64,000 bases of DNA from Pochonia chlamydosporia 170 (GCF_001653235.2 NC_035794.1:2232001-2296000), one strand, 5' to 3'; positions 1 through 10,533 are shown, counted from the stretch's first letter. Numbers and translations are program-made. The notes: generated from the letters alone by a model not told the origin.

Positions 1-508
1 CTAATATGGCACAGAAGCACTTTGAGACCCTGAAACAGGCGTACCCAGGCCGCAAACTTTTGGTCGTATCCAACACCTCAGGGGCGACCAGTTGGGACAA
101 AGACTTGAAGCAGGCTGCTGAAGTCGAAAAGGGCACCGGTGTTCACGTACTGCCACACGCTGTGAAGAAGCCTGGGTGCGGGCCAGAGATCATGGACTAC
201 TTTAAGCAGCATCCGGAAACTGGGGTGACGGACCCATCTCACATTGCCGTCGTTGGAGACAGATTGACAACGGACATGATGCTGGCGAATATGATGGGTG
301 GTTGGGGCTTCTGGATAAAAGATGGTGTCGTGCCACTGCCACAAAAAAGCATTGTAGGTCCTGTTGTTTGTGTGTTTCTGCTTTGGAGAGGCTGTTCTAA
401 CATGCTTTTTCCTGCCAGTTTTCAAGAATGGAGCGCAACCTTTCAGTGTTCCTGGTTGCTCGAGGAGTCCAGCCGCCGCACCCCCTGTGTCCATTCAATG
501 AATCTTGA
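1..508 (+). CDS. GEP4: Mitochondrial phosphatidylglycerophosphatase GEP4, 3' part
   Basis: Partial gene cut by the window start; two exons seen, 1-353 and 419-508, joined over a 65-nt GTAGGT...CCAG intron. About 146 C-terminal residues remain. This HAD-type phosphatase dephosphorylates phosphatidylglycerophosphate to phosphatidylglycerol on the matrix side of the inner mitochondrial membrane, a step of cardiolipin synthesis. Seen: the HAD motif II-like string VVSNTSGA, the conserved HAVKKPGCGPEIMDYF segment (motif III lysines), and motif IV VVGDRLTTDMMLANMMG carrying the Mg-binding acidic residues. The nucleophile DxDNT motif lies upstream, outside the window. After the intron the protein ends with a short MERNLSVFLVARG tail, as in fungal homologs. 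The reading frame is open from base 3, so the ATG at base 6 is probably internal. Confidence 0.9.
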
Positions 509-864
509 GTTTGATGCGCTTCCCCATAGACACGCCTGTGGAAAGAGCGAGTACGCTTCAGACGTTGGTGATTCAACCATGGCGCATGTTATTTTTAGGC
601 TACACAGGTGTGGGCATTGCTGTGTCCATTCGGTCGTTGCTCGTCTGGTGTAACCTTTAACCTTTAAGCAGGTTGAGTCCTGAATCATTGTGGTCCAGTC
701 TATGGGCACATCCCCCTTGGTCGCAACTATATAAGCTTCATTGGTGTCTCCAGAGGGCCCCCTTTCAAAGATTACAATTCTGATGCCCTCCAGATCACCA
801 ACTAGATATCCGCCAAGGCCATCCCTCTGGTGGTCAACATTTCCAAGCCGGTATCAACGACACG
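509..864. other. Intergenic: GEP4 3' flank and upstream promoter
   Basis: No gene seen. A TATATAAG string at 728-735 lies about 130 nt before the next ATG and could be a TATA element for the downstream gene. Confidence 0.4.
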
Positions 865-1550
865 ATGCCAAACAAGCCAAATAAGACGGGGAAGCCGCCC
901 AAAGGCAAACACTGGAAGGTCGAAGAAGAGGAGTACTTTTGGCAAGTCCTGATTCCAAATTCGCCCAAGAGCGCTGATGACAATCCGAAGGAGAAATGGA
1001 GCTGGGAGAAGTGCCGCGAGAAGATGGATGAGGTGTTTGGGGACAATTACCGCGAATACACCAACGGTAGTCTTTGTATGTGTTATCCCTCTCAGTGCTT
1101 GATTCTCTAATCGCTAATGTAAGAATTATAGTTGAGCATTGGTATCACAATATCAGTGGCCCGCACGTATCTCTGAAAGCTTGGCCGTACGTGGAGAAAT
1201 ATCGACCAAAGTGGGGTAGGTCAATCTCCTGTGTGAGACCTTTTGGGTTGAGGGCTAACGTTGAACTATGTGACAAAGAAGCCAAAGAAGCTAAGGAGAA
1301 ACAAGCAGCAGCAGCAACGGCAGAGGCAGGAGTAGGGACGGCGGCGGACGGTACCGACGCGACTGAACAGACATTGGAGGGAAAAAACGCTCATAGGCGC
1401 CTCAGAAAGCGACGGAGAATGTCTGATGCCGAGACCGAATCTCCTATTGATCCTGCGTTGCAACCGGCTGGGCGAGGGAACAAACGGATCAAAATTGTTA
1501 GGCGACCAGCAGCGCCAGTTGCAGAGATGCATAGCAGAGCAAACGGCTAA
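865..1550 (+). CDS. Basic nuclear-type protein of unknown function
   Basis: Three exons (865-1066, 1132-1215, 1279-1550) give a 185-residue protein. The splices (G|GTAGTC...TATAG and G|GTAGGT...AAAG) keep frame and remove in-frame stops. The N-terminal half (residues about 15-85) is rich in Trp and charged residues (HWKVEEEEYFWQVLIP, WSWEKCREKMDEVF, WYHNISGPHVSLKAWPYVEKYRPKW). Its tryptophan spacing recalls Myb/SANT-like modules, but I cannot confirm a family. The C-terminal half is Ala-rich and then strongly basic, with two likely nuclear localisation signals (RRLRKRRRMSD and RGNKRIKIVRR). A chromatin or DNA-associated role is an inference from composition only. Confidence 0.6.
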
Positions 1551-1856
1551 TTTTGCAACATGGTGCTTCCTGGCAATGAACGGATAGTGTTTGGTTTCGC
1601 ATGTGTGTTGCTTCGGTTATTGAAGAACTGACAAAACTTGTTTGTTTCCCGGCCATGTACTAGGTAGTTTATAGTTCCCTGTATGGAGTAATAGCTCTCC
1701 CCGTTGTGCCTGGTTTGGTCACCAAGAGACCCGATGGCTGAAGGCGGTGAAACAAGGCAGAAATATTTCCTCCGGTTCTTCGCGACCAAAGACTAGCTGC
1801 TCAAGCATCAATACCATTTCCATGCGACAGTTGTAAATTCTTTGCAATACACCACA
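1551..1856. other. Intergenic promoter region of TIM22
   Basis: No gene or recognisable element seen between the upstream stop codon and the TIM22 ATG. Confidence 0.4.
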
Positions 1857-2507
1857 ATGAATTTCCCAGGAGGCTCATCCGGTGCTGGCGCCCCTATGCC
1901 AGGCCTAGGATCGCAAGATCCCGGCGTCAAAGCCGTATGTATCTTGCTGTCCCGATGTCGTCGACATTCAGTCAGCTAACCAGTGCAGGTGCAAACCGCC
2001 ATGGAATCTTGCTTCGGCAAATCCGTAATGTCAGGAGTAATGGGATTCGGCATGGGTGGCCTCTTCGGCATGTTCATGGCCTCTGTTCGTCTTCTCTGCC
2101 GCCGCGAGCGCCTTCAAGTATCTCTCATTCTTTGTGCCCCATGCTGACCATGACAGATGTCCTACGACACCCCCTTCGGAACCCCCGTCACCAACAGCGC
2201 AGGCCAGAACATCTCCTCGCTGCCTCTCCGCCAACAGCTCAAGCACGGCTTCAAAGACATGGGCACCCGTTCATTCTCGATGGCCAAGAATTTTGGCAAA
2301 GTCGGCGCTCTCTTTTCCGGAATCGAATGCGGCATCGAGGGGCTGCGCGCAAAGAACGACCTCGCGAATGGCGTTGCCGCCGGTTGCTTGACGGGCGGGA
2401 TTCTGGCAAAGAATGCTGGTCCGCAGGCTATGGCTGGTGGGTGCGTTGCGTTCGCGGCGTTTAGTGCGGCCATCGATGCCTGGATGAGACAGCCAAAGGA
2501 GGAGTAG
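1857..2507 (+). CDS. TIM22: TIM22 carrier translocase channel subunit
   Basis: Three exons (1857-1934, 1989-2084, 2157-2507) encode 174 residues, the usual size. Tim22 forms the pore of the TIM22 complex, which inserts metabolite carriers and other multispanning proteins into the inner mitochondrial membrane. Four Gly-rich membrane segments are visible at about residues 38-58, 104-120, 128-143 and 149-165 ([65 protein letters not shown]). This is the Tim17/Tim22/Tim23 fold. Cys34 and Cys116 are placed like the conserved disulfide pair of the family. Introns have donors GTATGT and GTTCGT and acceptors GCAG/ACAG, all phase 0. The first exon encodes a flexible Gly/Pro N-terminus. Confidence 0.93.
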
Positions 2508-2876
2508 ACTTGCGAAGTCTTGGGACGAGCGAGAACATGGTAAAACGGTGCTTGAGTACGAAAGGAGTGGGATTTACTTTGGAGTTCCGGATAGAGCATA
2601 CACGGCGTTGTCTCGTTTTGTGTTTTGGAGGCGGCACAACTCCACTACTGCATGGTACGATCTTGCGGTTGCCGGTGCGGTGGCCCAGGAGGTGTGTACA
2701 CAAGCTTGTATAATACCCGCTGCGAAGCAGCTATAGAATAGTCACAGCCATATATGGTCTTGTGAGATATATACCGTCATTATTTATTATCATTCTATTT
2801 GAATCTCAGATTTCCTCAGCGCCACGCTTTTATCCTACCGCAGTTGTACCTACAAAACTGTTTGTGCAACCAGCGT
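2508..2876. other. Convergent 3' flanks of TIM22 and the GH16 gene
   Basis: No gene seen. AT-rich with several TATAT/ATAAT strings near 2750-2800, consistent with the 3' ends of two converging transcripts. Confidence 0.4.
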
Positions 2877-4255
2877 TCAAGCGGACTGGTAAACTTCAAA
2901 TGAGCCGAATTCCCAAAACGCAGTACTAAAAGACTCGGGCTGGTTGGCAACTACATCCTGACAGGTACTCGGGCCTAAGCACAGAAAGTTAGTATTCGCG
3001 AGATTGCACGCCGAATTAGCAGATTGTCCACTTACATCCAGACTTGGCCCAGCTTCCATAGACCAAATCTCCACACAGGTCAATGTTGACGATGATGGAG
3101 TTATTCTTAAAGTGTGATCCAATATCACAATCCGTGCTCGGGAAATCCGCCGCAGCAGTACCCCAAGTCGAAGGATTGGGCTTCTTGCCAGTAATATCGC
3201 TCGGGATAGCGTTCCTGGCAAATTGCCACATGCGAATACCGGCGCTTCGCCATTCCACGGCCATGACACTACCGCCCTGGTCATTGAGCTTAGCTCCAAA
3301 CGTGGAAGCGCTCTCCTTGACACCACAGCCGGCGTTTTTGTTGGCGCTGTGATCACAGTTCTCTTGGTCTGTGTCGCCCGTTTGCTTGCGCTTCACGCCC
3401 ATGGAGCAGCTGCCTGTGGTGTGGAGGGTCATGGCATTCCCCGAGGTTCCCTGGTTGACGGACTCCATGATGTCGATTTCGCCGTGGTCAGGCCAGTGCG
3501 AGGGATCCGTCAGCCAGAGAGCCGGCCAGGCACCGCAGGCGTAGGGCGTGTGCTTGACGTCGAAGATGAAGAGGCCGTTGTTGTACTGCTTCTTGGACTC
3601 GAGACGCACGGAGAAGCGTCCGGTTGAGGCATTTGGATTGGATTTGGGGCCGACGGCGGTATCGACGCGCACAACGGCTGAGTCTTTGGTAGTGTAGGTC
3701 AGATTCTGGGCATTTTGTTAGTGGCAACGGGACATGCGTGATGATGATGGAGTGTGGGCGAAGCATACACGTTGGACTGCCTCGGGTTGAGGGACGTAGT
3801 GAACCAGACCCTGGGCTGTGGACATTAGCAACTAGCATGTTACTGGCGACATGTACATTGTTGAGACTTACCTGGGTCATAACCAGTAAAGTAATTGAAT
3901 TGGTCAAAGAAATTCTGGCCGCCATCTGCACCCTCTTAGCTTCACAGCCTGGCTTCCCATCCCAAGAACAAGGGGACCTACATGTATCTTGCAAATTGTA
4001 CGTCAACGTCGAATAATCCGGATAGGCATTCTTCTTGGTCACCGTAACAGCAACAGCAATAACAACCGCCACGATAATCACCACGACCACCACAACGCCT
4101 ATCCAAATCCTGCGAGTCCAGTATCGTGGGTTCCACCAAGGCCGCCTCGTCGCCACGGGCTGGCCAAGACCTCTGTTCCTTGCATAGCGGATATCTTCGT
4201 ACTGTGGGGCGATTTCCCCAGACGTCACTCTCTCGTTGTACTTTGCAGAATGCAT
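2877..4255 (-). CDS. GH16 endo-1,3(4)-beta-glucanase, membrane-anchored
   Basis: Five exons on the minus strand (4255-3982, 3925-3872, 3815-3769, 3705-3036, 2974-2877) give 380 residues. A single transmembrane segment at about residues 51-73 (WIGVVVVVVIIVAVVIAVAV) follows a basic cytoplasmic N-terminus, so this is a type II membrane protein with the catalytic domain outside the cell or in the secretory lumen. The GH16 active site GEIDIMES is at residues 200-207, with Glu201 the predicted nucleophile, Asp203 the assistant and Glu206 the acid/base. The conserved GAWPALWLTDPSHWPDHGE segment precedes it. The family cleaves beta-1,3/1,4-glucans and acts in wall remodelling or polysaccharide breakdown. 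All four introns have GT-AG ends and frame-consistent phases. Confidence 0.92.
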
Positions 4256-5579
4256 GGCTGGGTAAACAAAATGCTTGGCATTCGACTGCAGGAGTTGGCA
4301 GCGAAAATTGGACGCCGCAAATGTATGGCGTTTTGGTGGTGTTCACCAGTCTCTGCGCGTGTAAGTGGCACGACGGGGAGACAAGTGGCGCAGGGACAAA
4401 TAGCGGGAGGGCTTCGAATTTTAAAAAAGATGTGAACTTTGGGTAAGCGCAGAAGCAGAAGAATCTGACGAATTACACATGCAGTCTTGGTCACAAGTTT
4501 TGCCGTGGTTCGTTGTAGGTGAATAGGGTCGGGTTATGGTCTAATGTGGCAATGGCCGAAGCTAGAGTATGGTGGGACGGGATGGGCTTGAAAAGATTGT
4601 GTTGGGGAAGGACGACTTTTTACGACATCAAACGGGGTGTAGGATGCAGTCATACATCATACATTGGAAGTTTTACTCCAGCAACACTAATCCTGTAGAT
4701 GGTGGCAGACTCACCACCCATCTCTAACAAACTTGGATGTGGATATGTTGCCGTCAAACCCTTGGTGACTGTTAAGGGAAGGGATTGACGTCTCGGACGT
4801 GAGCGGGCATCCTCAAGTACCGGCTTGTGAACGCGCGTCGCAGAACTCGGTAGAAAGACATGTCAATCGTCTCACCCTGCATTGCAAGAAGCCAATGTTT
4901 CCACTCTTTCATCGACGGCCGTTGATCCCACAACACGAGTGAATCTTGGGTTGCCACTGGCATTGGTGGAGTGTTTGTGGAAACACTCAGTACTGGAAGA
5001 AGGAAAACACGGGATGGCGGCACACCATTTCCTAGCCTGCGCCTCGCTAACCCCTGATGATCAAAAACTGCTTTTGAAAAGACTGGGTCCAACATTCGCA
5101 ACTTTGTTCTCTGGCCAGGCAACCTGGTCAGTATTGGCGGCGCGGAATGGCCGGCGGGATCGAAACTACTGGATCGAGGCTATCGGGTGTGAGCTGTGGG
5201 TTGGAAGTTGGAGGGCTTCATCCTTGGAAGCAACGAGGATCCTTTCTGTCGCTGCATGTCTCGTATTTCCCACATGGAGGGAAGGGTGAGACCCTGGTTT
5301 CCAGTTGCCAGTCGACAGTCCAAGCCATATGCGAATAATTTGTCAGTGCCACGAGCCTTCAGCTTTTAAATACACCGCGGGCTACTGCAATGAGGCGCCA
5401 CAGCCAATAGTCACCATGCAGATCTTTCGCGATACTCTTCCCCGGAGAGGGTAGTTGATTCTTGCATCACGGAAGCTCTGTCCCGGATATCGCTATTCTG
5501 ATAGTTTAAAGTGGCTTTGGACGCTCTTTGGCGAACCCAGCTAGCTGTTTTGTTACCCCAAGTGAACATCAATTAGGTG
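4256..5579. other. Gene-free region upstream of the GH16 gene
   Basis: No supported gene. The open frames on both strands near 4770-5290 lack family resemblance, splice support and protein-like composition. The part just above 4255 should hold the GH16 promoter, but no clear element was recognised. Confidence 0.35.
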
Positions 5580-5850
5580 ATGGCTTCTTCAAGACGGCTG
5601 GGGGGTTTTGATCAACTCGTTGAACAACGTGGAAGGCGTGCGCTTCGTTGTACAAGCCTAAAGAGGGAACAAGTCGTGGAAATCCGAGAAAACTTCGATC
5701 TTGGCATCCGTGGCAGAAACAATAGCCTGGATTAACTCGTGGCGATGTGCTCTTCATTGGAATTGATAACGACACGCCCGAAAAGATGGACATTCTGGAT
5801 ATGCCGGCGCAGCTGGACAGGGACTCGGATCGCGATGGGCTAGTACGTTG
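5580..5850 (+). pseudogene. Broken coding fragment of unknown family
   Basis: From the ATG at 5580 one frame reads a protein-like stretch (FDQLVEQRGRRALRC, then LKREQVVEIRENFDLGIRG) to a TAA at about 5732. One frame over, the next 100 nt read RGDVLFIGIDNDTPEK, then MDILDMPAQLDRDSDRDGL, and end at a GTACGT donor-like site. The two halves look like one exon split by a frameshift. Protein-like pieces continue in changing frames to about 6440 (for example LDTRFRQDLVNSPILQRWED near 6215-6275), but I could not join them. The family is not recognised. It may be the 5' part of the relic at 6591-7351 or a separate relic. The antisense strand is also open, which weakens the call. Confidence 0.3.
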
Positions 5851-6590
5851 ACATGCCTTCCCGTTGCAGGTGAGCTCTCTGTGACCGAAGTCGACATGAG
5901 GCTTGTTGTTGCCAGTAGAGCTCAAGACTTTGATGGTTTTGATCCAACTTATGCGAAGAGTTAGCGGTACTTCTCTCCTCCCACGATGCAACTTCCGATC
6001 AATTGAGGCTTGCGTCGAGATAGGATGAGTGTTTATGACCTTGGCTGACAGAGGCATGCGGAGATACCAAGCCTTGGCTACAAAGGAGGCAATTGTAGCT
6101 GGCATTCTTTGTCTTTGCGTAGAGTTGCCGAGGAGTAAATTTTGGGTGTAACTGCAAATTGTATCTGCCAGAGGCAAGTTTCTCCATCCCCTCAGGATCG
6201 GATGTAGAATTATGTCCCCTTGACACTCGGTTCCGACAAGATCTTGTGAACTCGCCAATCTTGCAGCGTTGGGAGGACAAGGACAAGGGAAAATTGATGG
6301 AGGAGAACGCAGAGAAGGGCAGCACGAAAGACCCAACAAGTCTGGGATGGGAAACTAGATTTGAAGTGTCACAGATTGCGAGTGCCAGCTGTCAGCCAGG
6401 AGTGCAGGTGTCAAGCCGGCATGAACGCTTCCATGTTAGAATCTGCTATCGTAGGCACTTACCTTGATAAAACAACAAAGCAAAGCTCTATCTGAAATCC
6501 ATCAAACCAAAACCTACCCAAGTGATCAATCACCAACATCATCCCAAGACATACACACGGAGACAGACGGAATCTGTCACAAGGTCCGAA

Positions 6591-7351
6591 ATGACGACGC
6601 CGCTCAAGTCTTGGAGGGAATGCAGGCCAGCAAGTGGCATCCCATTTGCCTTCAATTTGGATAGCATCAGTGGTAAGACAGTTGCAGAAAGGCAACAAAT
6701 GATGGTGGCATATTGATATTATCTTCTGCCAAACCCGTGAAAATCGTTCCGAGATGTTCGTGCAGAATCGGAGCAGGCCGCCTTTGAGTCTTGGTTCAGG
6801 GCTGGGCATAAGTACATCCTTCTCGAGACGGGACAATTTTACATTGATGTTGATGCATGGGAGAAGTACTGTAAGAGAAAATAGTCTGAAAAGGTTACCT
6901 CACTCAACGTTTCAACGCGTACTGATGTGCTTTGTCCCAAGTCGAGCAACTACCTGAACCTGAACGGCCTGCGTTTCTCCGGCCGCAAATCAACCCTGAA
7001 AAATTTCCATCCAAGGGGGGGAGAAGAAAAGGCTGTCAGCCTTTAGTATCTCCAATTACACAAAGGAGATCGCTGAGCTCAAAGCCAGAGAGCAACACAA
7101 CCTGTCCACTATTTTTCAGTACGAATCGGAGCTTCTAAATCTCCGAGAGGAAATATCTCTCTCCAGAAGAGGCTAGGTGATTTGGAAGAGCTTACGCTGC
7201 GTTGAGACACTCGGTTCATGTCATTCGAAAGCAAAGCGTGACGCCGACCCGAATCAACACATTGAGCCAACAGCTGGAAGAGTCAAAGAGAAGATTAAAG
7301 ACGTTTTCGGATCGAAAGAGTATGCTTGAATTCAGGGTGAAGTCAGAATGA
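6591..7351 (+). pseudogene. Decayed gene for a coiled-coil protein of unknown family
   Basis: A start at 6591 (MTTPLKSWRECRPASGIPFA) joins through an intron 6673-6765 (GTAAGA...TGCAG) to 6766-6870 (ESEQAAFESWFRAGHKYILL, then ETGQFYIDVDAWEKY). A second intron 6871-6941 (GTAAGA...CCAAG) leads to FEQLPEPERPAFLRPQINPE. Both splices keep frame, so the gene was once real. Then the frame breaks. The run of seven G at 7015-7021 is one base short of the frame that reads NYTKEIAELKAREQHNLSTI. A second shift falls in the TC repeat 7156-7163, giving a TAG at 7174. A third lies near 7200, after which a helical tail (LSQQLEESKRRLKTFSDRKS) runs to the TGA at 7349-7351. The product would have been about 230 residues, mostly coiled coil in its C-terminal half. 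No family recognised. Confidence 0.5.
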
Positions 7352-7958
7352 AGAAGAGTCACAGATCCGTATGACATTGTTTAACTTGTCGCGATGGAGG
7401 CGGATGGTAGCAGAAGATCGAGAATGTTTGTGTTTTCGTTGAGATGAGTATTGCGTATGAAGTTTAGCTTGTGTTGAGGAATTACCCGCAGCAAGATGTA
7501 AATAGATGGCTACAAATGGGTTTTTGCTATTCGTATACATCCACTTCTCTGTGTAATAAACGCATGCGGCCGCGCGATACATGGCGACCTTCATGGTGGT
7601 GCTGTATATATAGCATCGACAGACTTGCACTTATCTGACAAGTGAATAAACTCAACCAAAGTCTTGCAATTCTCTATTATATGTAGCAAACATGGGGTGA
7701 TACTCCATTTGGTGGAAGATGGAGCATAGAATCTGACCCGTAAGGCACTCGGAAATTCTGTGGTAGCCGTGTGGCCAGATGTTTCGTGATGACCTCAACC
7801 GGCTTTTCAGGGTAGGTTGCCTGCTTCACACTCTACGGACCCAGCCATAGCACATAAAAATCCAATGTTCAATGTTATGCTATTGCTGATGCAGGAAGAG
7901 ACGTCATGTACTCGTATGCGTGGAGTAGTAGGACGTAAAGTACCGAAAGTCCTCATGA
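7352..7958. other. Intergenic: 3' flank of a Zn2Cys6 gene
   Basis: No gene seen. It holds the probable 3' end of the minus-strand regulator and AT-rich sequence downstream of the relic gene. Confidence 0.35.
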
Positions 7959-10070
7959 CTAACGTCCACTTTGCTGGTAGACAATGGGGGCATCCCAAAT
8001 CGCCATATCATAGTTTTTCGTGTCCCAAATATTGACAGATTCTGTCAAATGCGATGCAAAGTCTTCTGCGTCGCATCCATAATTAATACTTGAGCTGTAC
8101 CAAAACTCGTCGGGTAGGGTGATTGGCCCATAGTCTTCTTGCTCTTCTGTCGACGCAGAACTAGACCCTTCCCCATGTGATATCTCTGTCAAGATATTCC
8201 CATCGTGCCGTAACGACAGAACTTCTTTGGTTTTGCCTTCTATTACCTCTATAGGCGATTCAGCCCGTGGAGGGCTGCAAGGTGCAATAGTGATGGTCCC
8301 ATAGCATGGAACTAAAACATGAAGCGCTTCATCACCGTCACTAATGTCTTCATGGTCCGTCTCTGTAGATGCCTTGATGACGTATATTCCTCCAGATGCT
8401 GCATTGGCTTCAACTTGTAACAAGGGTCGCAGAATCCCTGCGATGCTGGATGCAATCTGATCGTCATCTTCTTCGACCATGAGATCCATTACGTCTAGCG
8501 TCCTTTCCACCATGGCCCGATCAGAAAGGCGTTGATTCGCAATCAAATCGAATATAGTCCCGTTGCTCCCATAGCAGCTCTTTCGCTGTCTTTGTGCCTC
8601 GATATGAGCGATACATAGTGTTGTGCAGGATATGGAAGCCAGGAAATCAATCCCCCGGCAGTATGGCATACTTGACTTGGACTTGACAAAGACATACCAT
8701 GAGAGGATTTCGCGGCTTGCGCTGATTGCCGTAATCTTCCCATAGTCATATTTCCTATTGGTCGGATACTTTAACAGATATGGGAGATGCAGCCGAAGCA
8801 GCAGGTGATGGTGAGCAACCAGGCTACTCACATGTGTCGGGCCAGTGACGTCTACGCTGGCATCGTCAGTAGGACAGAGCCACCACTTTGGGGGCATTAG
8901 AGAGGAAGCCTTTTGTAGCATCTTGTCAATCTCGATCGTTTCCTTGAGGTCGTTCATATCAGCGTGGCAGTTTCGACCAAGAATGCGGCGCATAGCAACA
9001 CATTGAACCCGGTGCATTTGCTCCAAAGGGGTACAGCCTTGCAATACTTTTGAGTCGTCAAGACAGCTCGACGTGGCATCGGGACGAAGTCCAAGCATTA
9101 ACGAGAGATAAAGGTCCATCTGTACAAGTCGAAACCACAAATAATCAGGACTCAGGCTGCTTTGCGACTCGTCTTCTGATTCAGCTGTCCCCCGATGGAG
9201 GCCAATCAACTGGCCTCTCAGCATTGCTTTTCGTAATATGAGCCAGGCCCGAGAAAGATCTCCCATGTTATTGTGATACATGCTCTCAATCAGGGAGCAT
9301 TCCACTCCGGCGATACAGGTAACTAGATCGTCGTGTGATGTCACGACGCTATGGGCGGTCTCAACTGCGCGCAACATCATGGTTCTACGACGGTTGATGC
9401 TGAGGCCACCGACATCCTCAGGTTGACAACGCTGGAGCCTCTGGAGGAGTGATGCCATCAGCAACAGCTTCTTGGCAACTTGAACTGGGGCTGCCGATTG
9501 ACATGGCACCTGGAGTATTGTTCGTGCCGTCGATGTGTCATTGCTTAGATAGAGCGGGCATGTGAAGTATTGAAATTGGTCTGAGGAGAGAACCCGCGAA
9601 TGCAAGATGAGATCAATGTCGGCCTGACTTGGCCAAGCGGTAATGAGCTTGCTGGAGAGGTCATCATACTCTCTTTGCGTTGTACTAGGAAAAGAAGCGC
9701 ATGGAGATGTTGGCGCCGCGACTGGCATCTTCCCATTCGAGAAACTCTCACCACTAGTCACAGCTCCATTTGGATCGCGTAGGTCCTGGTCTTCGTGAGA
9801 TTTGCTTGCCAGGGATTCCATAGCGGCTTCAACCCGACCTAATCTATCCTCGAGTTTGGCTGAAGAAGGATCATCTTGGAACTCTTGGCTGATACACGCA
9901 GTTCCCCGACGTCTACAGCCGTCGCAACTGGTGTTCGATAGTGTTGTGAAAGAACATCGGACCTTGCGGCGTTTGCACTCCCAGCAGCTCTGTGTGCCCT
10001 TTCGGACTTTTCGCCTTTTGGCCGCTCGACCTCCATCAATCTGCTGGTCGTCGGACATGGTGCGCCACAT
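7959..10070 (-). CDS. Zn2Cys6 fungal transcription factor, divergent from an NmrA-like gene
   Basis: Intronless frame of 703 residues. The Zn2Cys6 binuclear cluster is complete at Cys29, Cys32, Cys39, Cys49, Cys52 and Cys59 (spacing C-x2-C-x6-C-x9-C-x2-C-x6-C), with basic flanks (AAKRRKVRKGTQ before, KRRKVR inside). A short dimerisation-type helix (LEDRLGRVEAAMESLASK) follows at about residues 73-90. The middle region resembles the fungal-specific regulatory domain (helical, with SLIESMYHNNMGDLSRAWLILRKAM). The C-terminus is acidic and Ser-rich, a possible activation region. It is predicted to be a sequence-specific nuclear regulator binding CGG triplets. The gene is transcribed away from an NmrA/isoflavone-reductase-like gene across a 463-nt promoter containing CGG/CCG motifs, so regulation of that neighbour is likely but unproven. 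A second ATG four codons in is an alternative start. Confidence 0.92.
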   Translation of the reverse strand: MWRTMSDDQQIDGGRAAKRRKVRKGTQSCWECKRRKVRCSFTTLSNTSCDGCRRRGTACISQEFQDDPSSAKLEDRLGRVEAAMESLASKSHEDQDLRDPNGAVTSGESFSNGKMPVAAPTSPCASFPSTTQREYDDLSSKLITAWPSQADIDLILHSRVLSSDQFQYFTCPLYLSNDTSTARTILQVPCQSAAPVQVAKKLLLMASLLQRLQRCQPEDVGGLSINRRRTMMLRAVETAHSVVTSHDDLVTCIAGVECSLIESMYHNNMGDLSRAWLILRKAMLRGQLIGLHRGTAESEDESQSSLSPDYLWFRLVQMDLYLSLMLGLRPDATSSCLDDSKVLQGCTPLEQMHRVQCVAMRRILGRNCHADMNDLKETIEIDKMLQKASSLMPPKWWLCPTDDASVDVTGPTHVSSLVAHHHLLLRLHLPYLLKYPTNRKYDYGKITAISASREILSWYVFVKSKSSMPYCRGIDFLASISCTTLCIAHIEAQRQRKSCYGSNGTIFDLIANQRLSDRAMVERTLDVMDLMVEEDDDQIASSIAGILRPLLQVEANAASGGIYVIKASTETDHEDISDGDEALHVLVPCYGTITIAPCSPPRAESPIEVIEGKTKEVLSLRHDGNILTEISHGEGSSSASTEEQEDYGPITLPDEFWYSSSINYGCDAEDFASHLTESVNIWDTKNYDMAIWDAPIVYQQSGR

Positions 10071-10288
10071 GGACCGACAGCAGGTGCTGGCGGGCTCGGA
10101 TTACTGTCAATTGAAAGTTGGTTTTCTGGGTTGTTGAGGTTTGGTGGACTTTGGTGGACGCATGCTGACACCTGGGCTTTGCTTGGACGTGAAGTCGTTC
10201 GACCGAGTTTCGGCGGACGAAAATCAGCACCAATAGACGTCTGCTGACGGCGGTCTTGAGGCTATCAACAGTGGCGAATGCACCTAAT

Positions 10289-10298
10289 TTCGGCCGAA
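10289..10298. promoter_or_regulatory. Perfect palindrome TTCGGCCGAA, candidate Zn2Cys6 site
   Basis: A ten-base perfect inverted repeat with abutting CGG and CCG half-sites, midway between the divergent starts. Inverted CGG/CCG half-sites are typical targets of dimeric Zn2Cys6 regulators. Confidence 0.4.
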
Positions 10299-10361
10299 GC
10301 AATTGACTATTGATATGGTAGTCGGTCGAATGATTGGTACAAGGTTTAATATGTGACGGAG

Positions 10362-10368
10362 TATAAAA
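10362..10368 (+). promoter_or_regulatory. TATA box of the NmrA-like gene
   Basis: TATAAAA about 165 nt before the ATG at 10534. A strong TATA box fits an inducible gene. Confidence 0.4.
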
Positions 10369-10533
10369 TGGTTCAACTATCTCGCACCTAGGGAATTGGA
10401 AACACAGTTGTTTGCGTCAACATCTACTCCTACAAGTTATTGACAATCCCCCATCAACAATTTTGATACAACTTCTCTTGCTTAGATTTATCCCTGCGGT
10501 CTTTTCAATTAACAAGCAAAAAGAAACACCAAA

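Larger units (their letters stand above)
10071..10533. promoter_or_regulatory. Shared divergent promoter, Zn2Cys6 regulator / NmrA-like gene
   Basis: This 463-nt stretch separates two divergent starts. It contains many CGG triplets: a CCG-N5-CGG arrangement at 10203-10213, CGGCGG at 10211-10216, CGGCGG at 10248-10253, and the perfect palindrome at 10289-10298. A TATAAAA box at 10362-10368 serves the plus-strand gene. CGG repeats are the standard recognition triplets of Zn2Cys6 proteins (established). Binding by the adjacent regulator is an inference. Confidence 0.5.

Noticed and set aside
5569..6339. 256-codon minus-strand open frame
   Set aside because: Pro/Ser/Cys-rich, no domain; it is the antisense of more protein-like plus-strand pieces.
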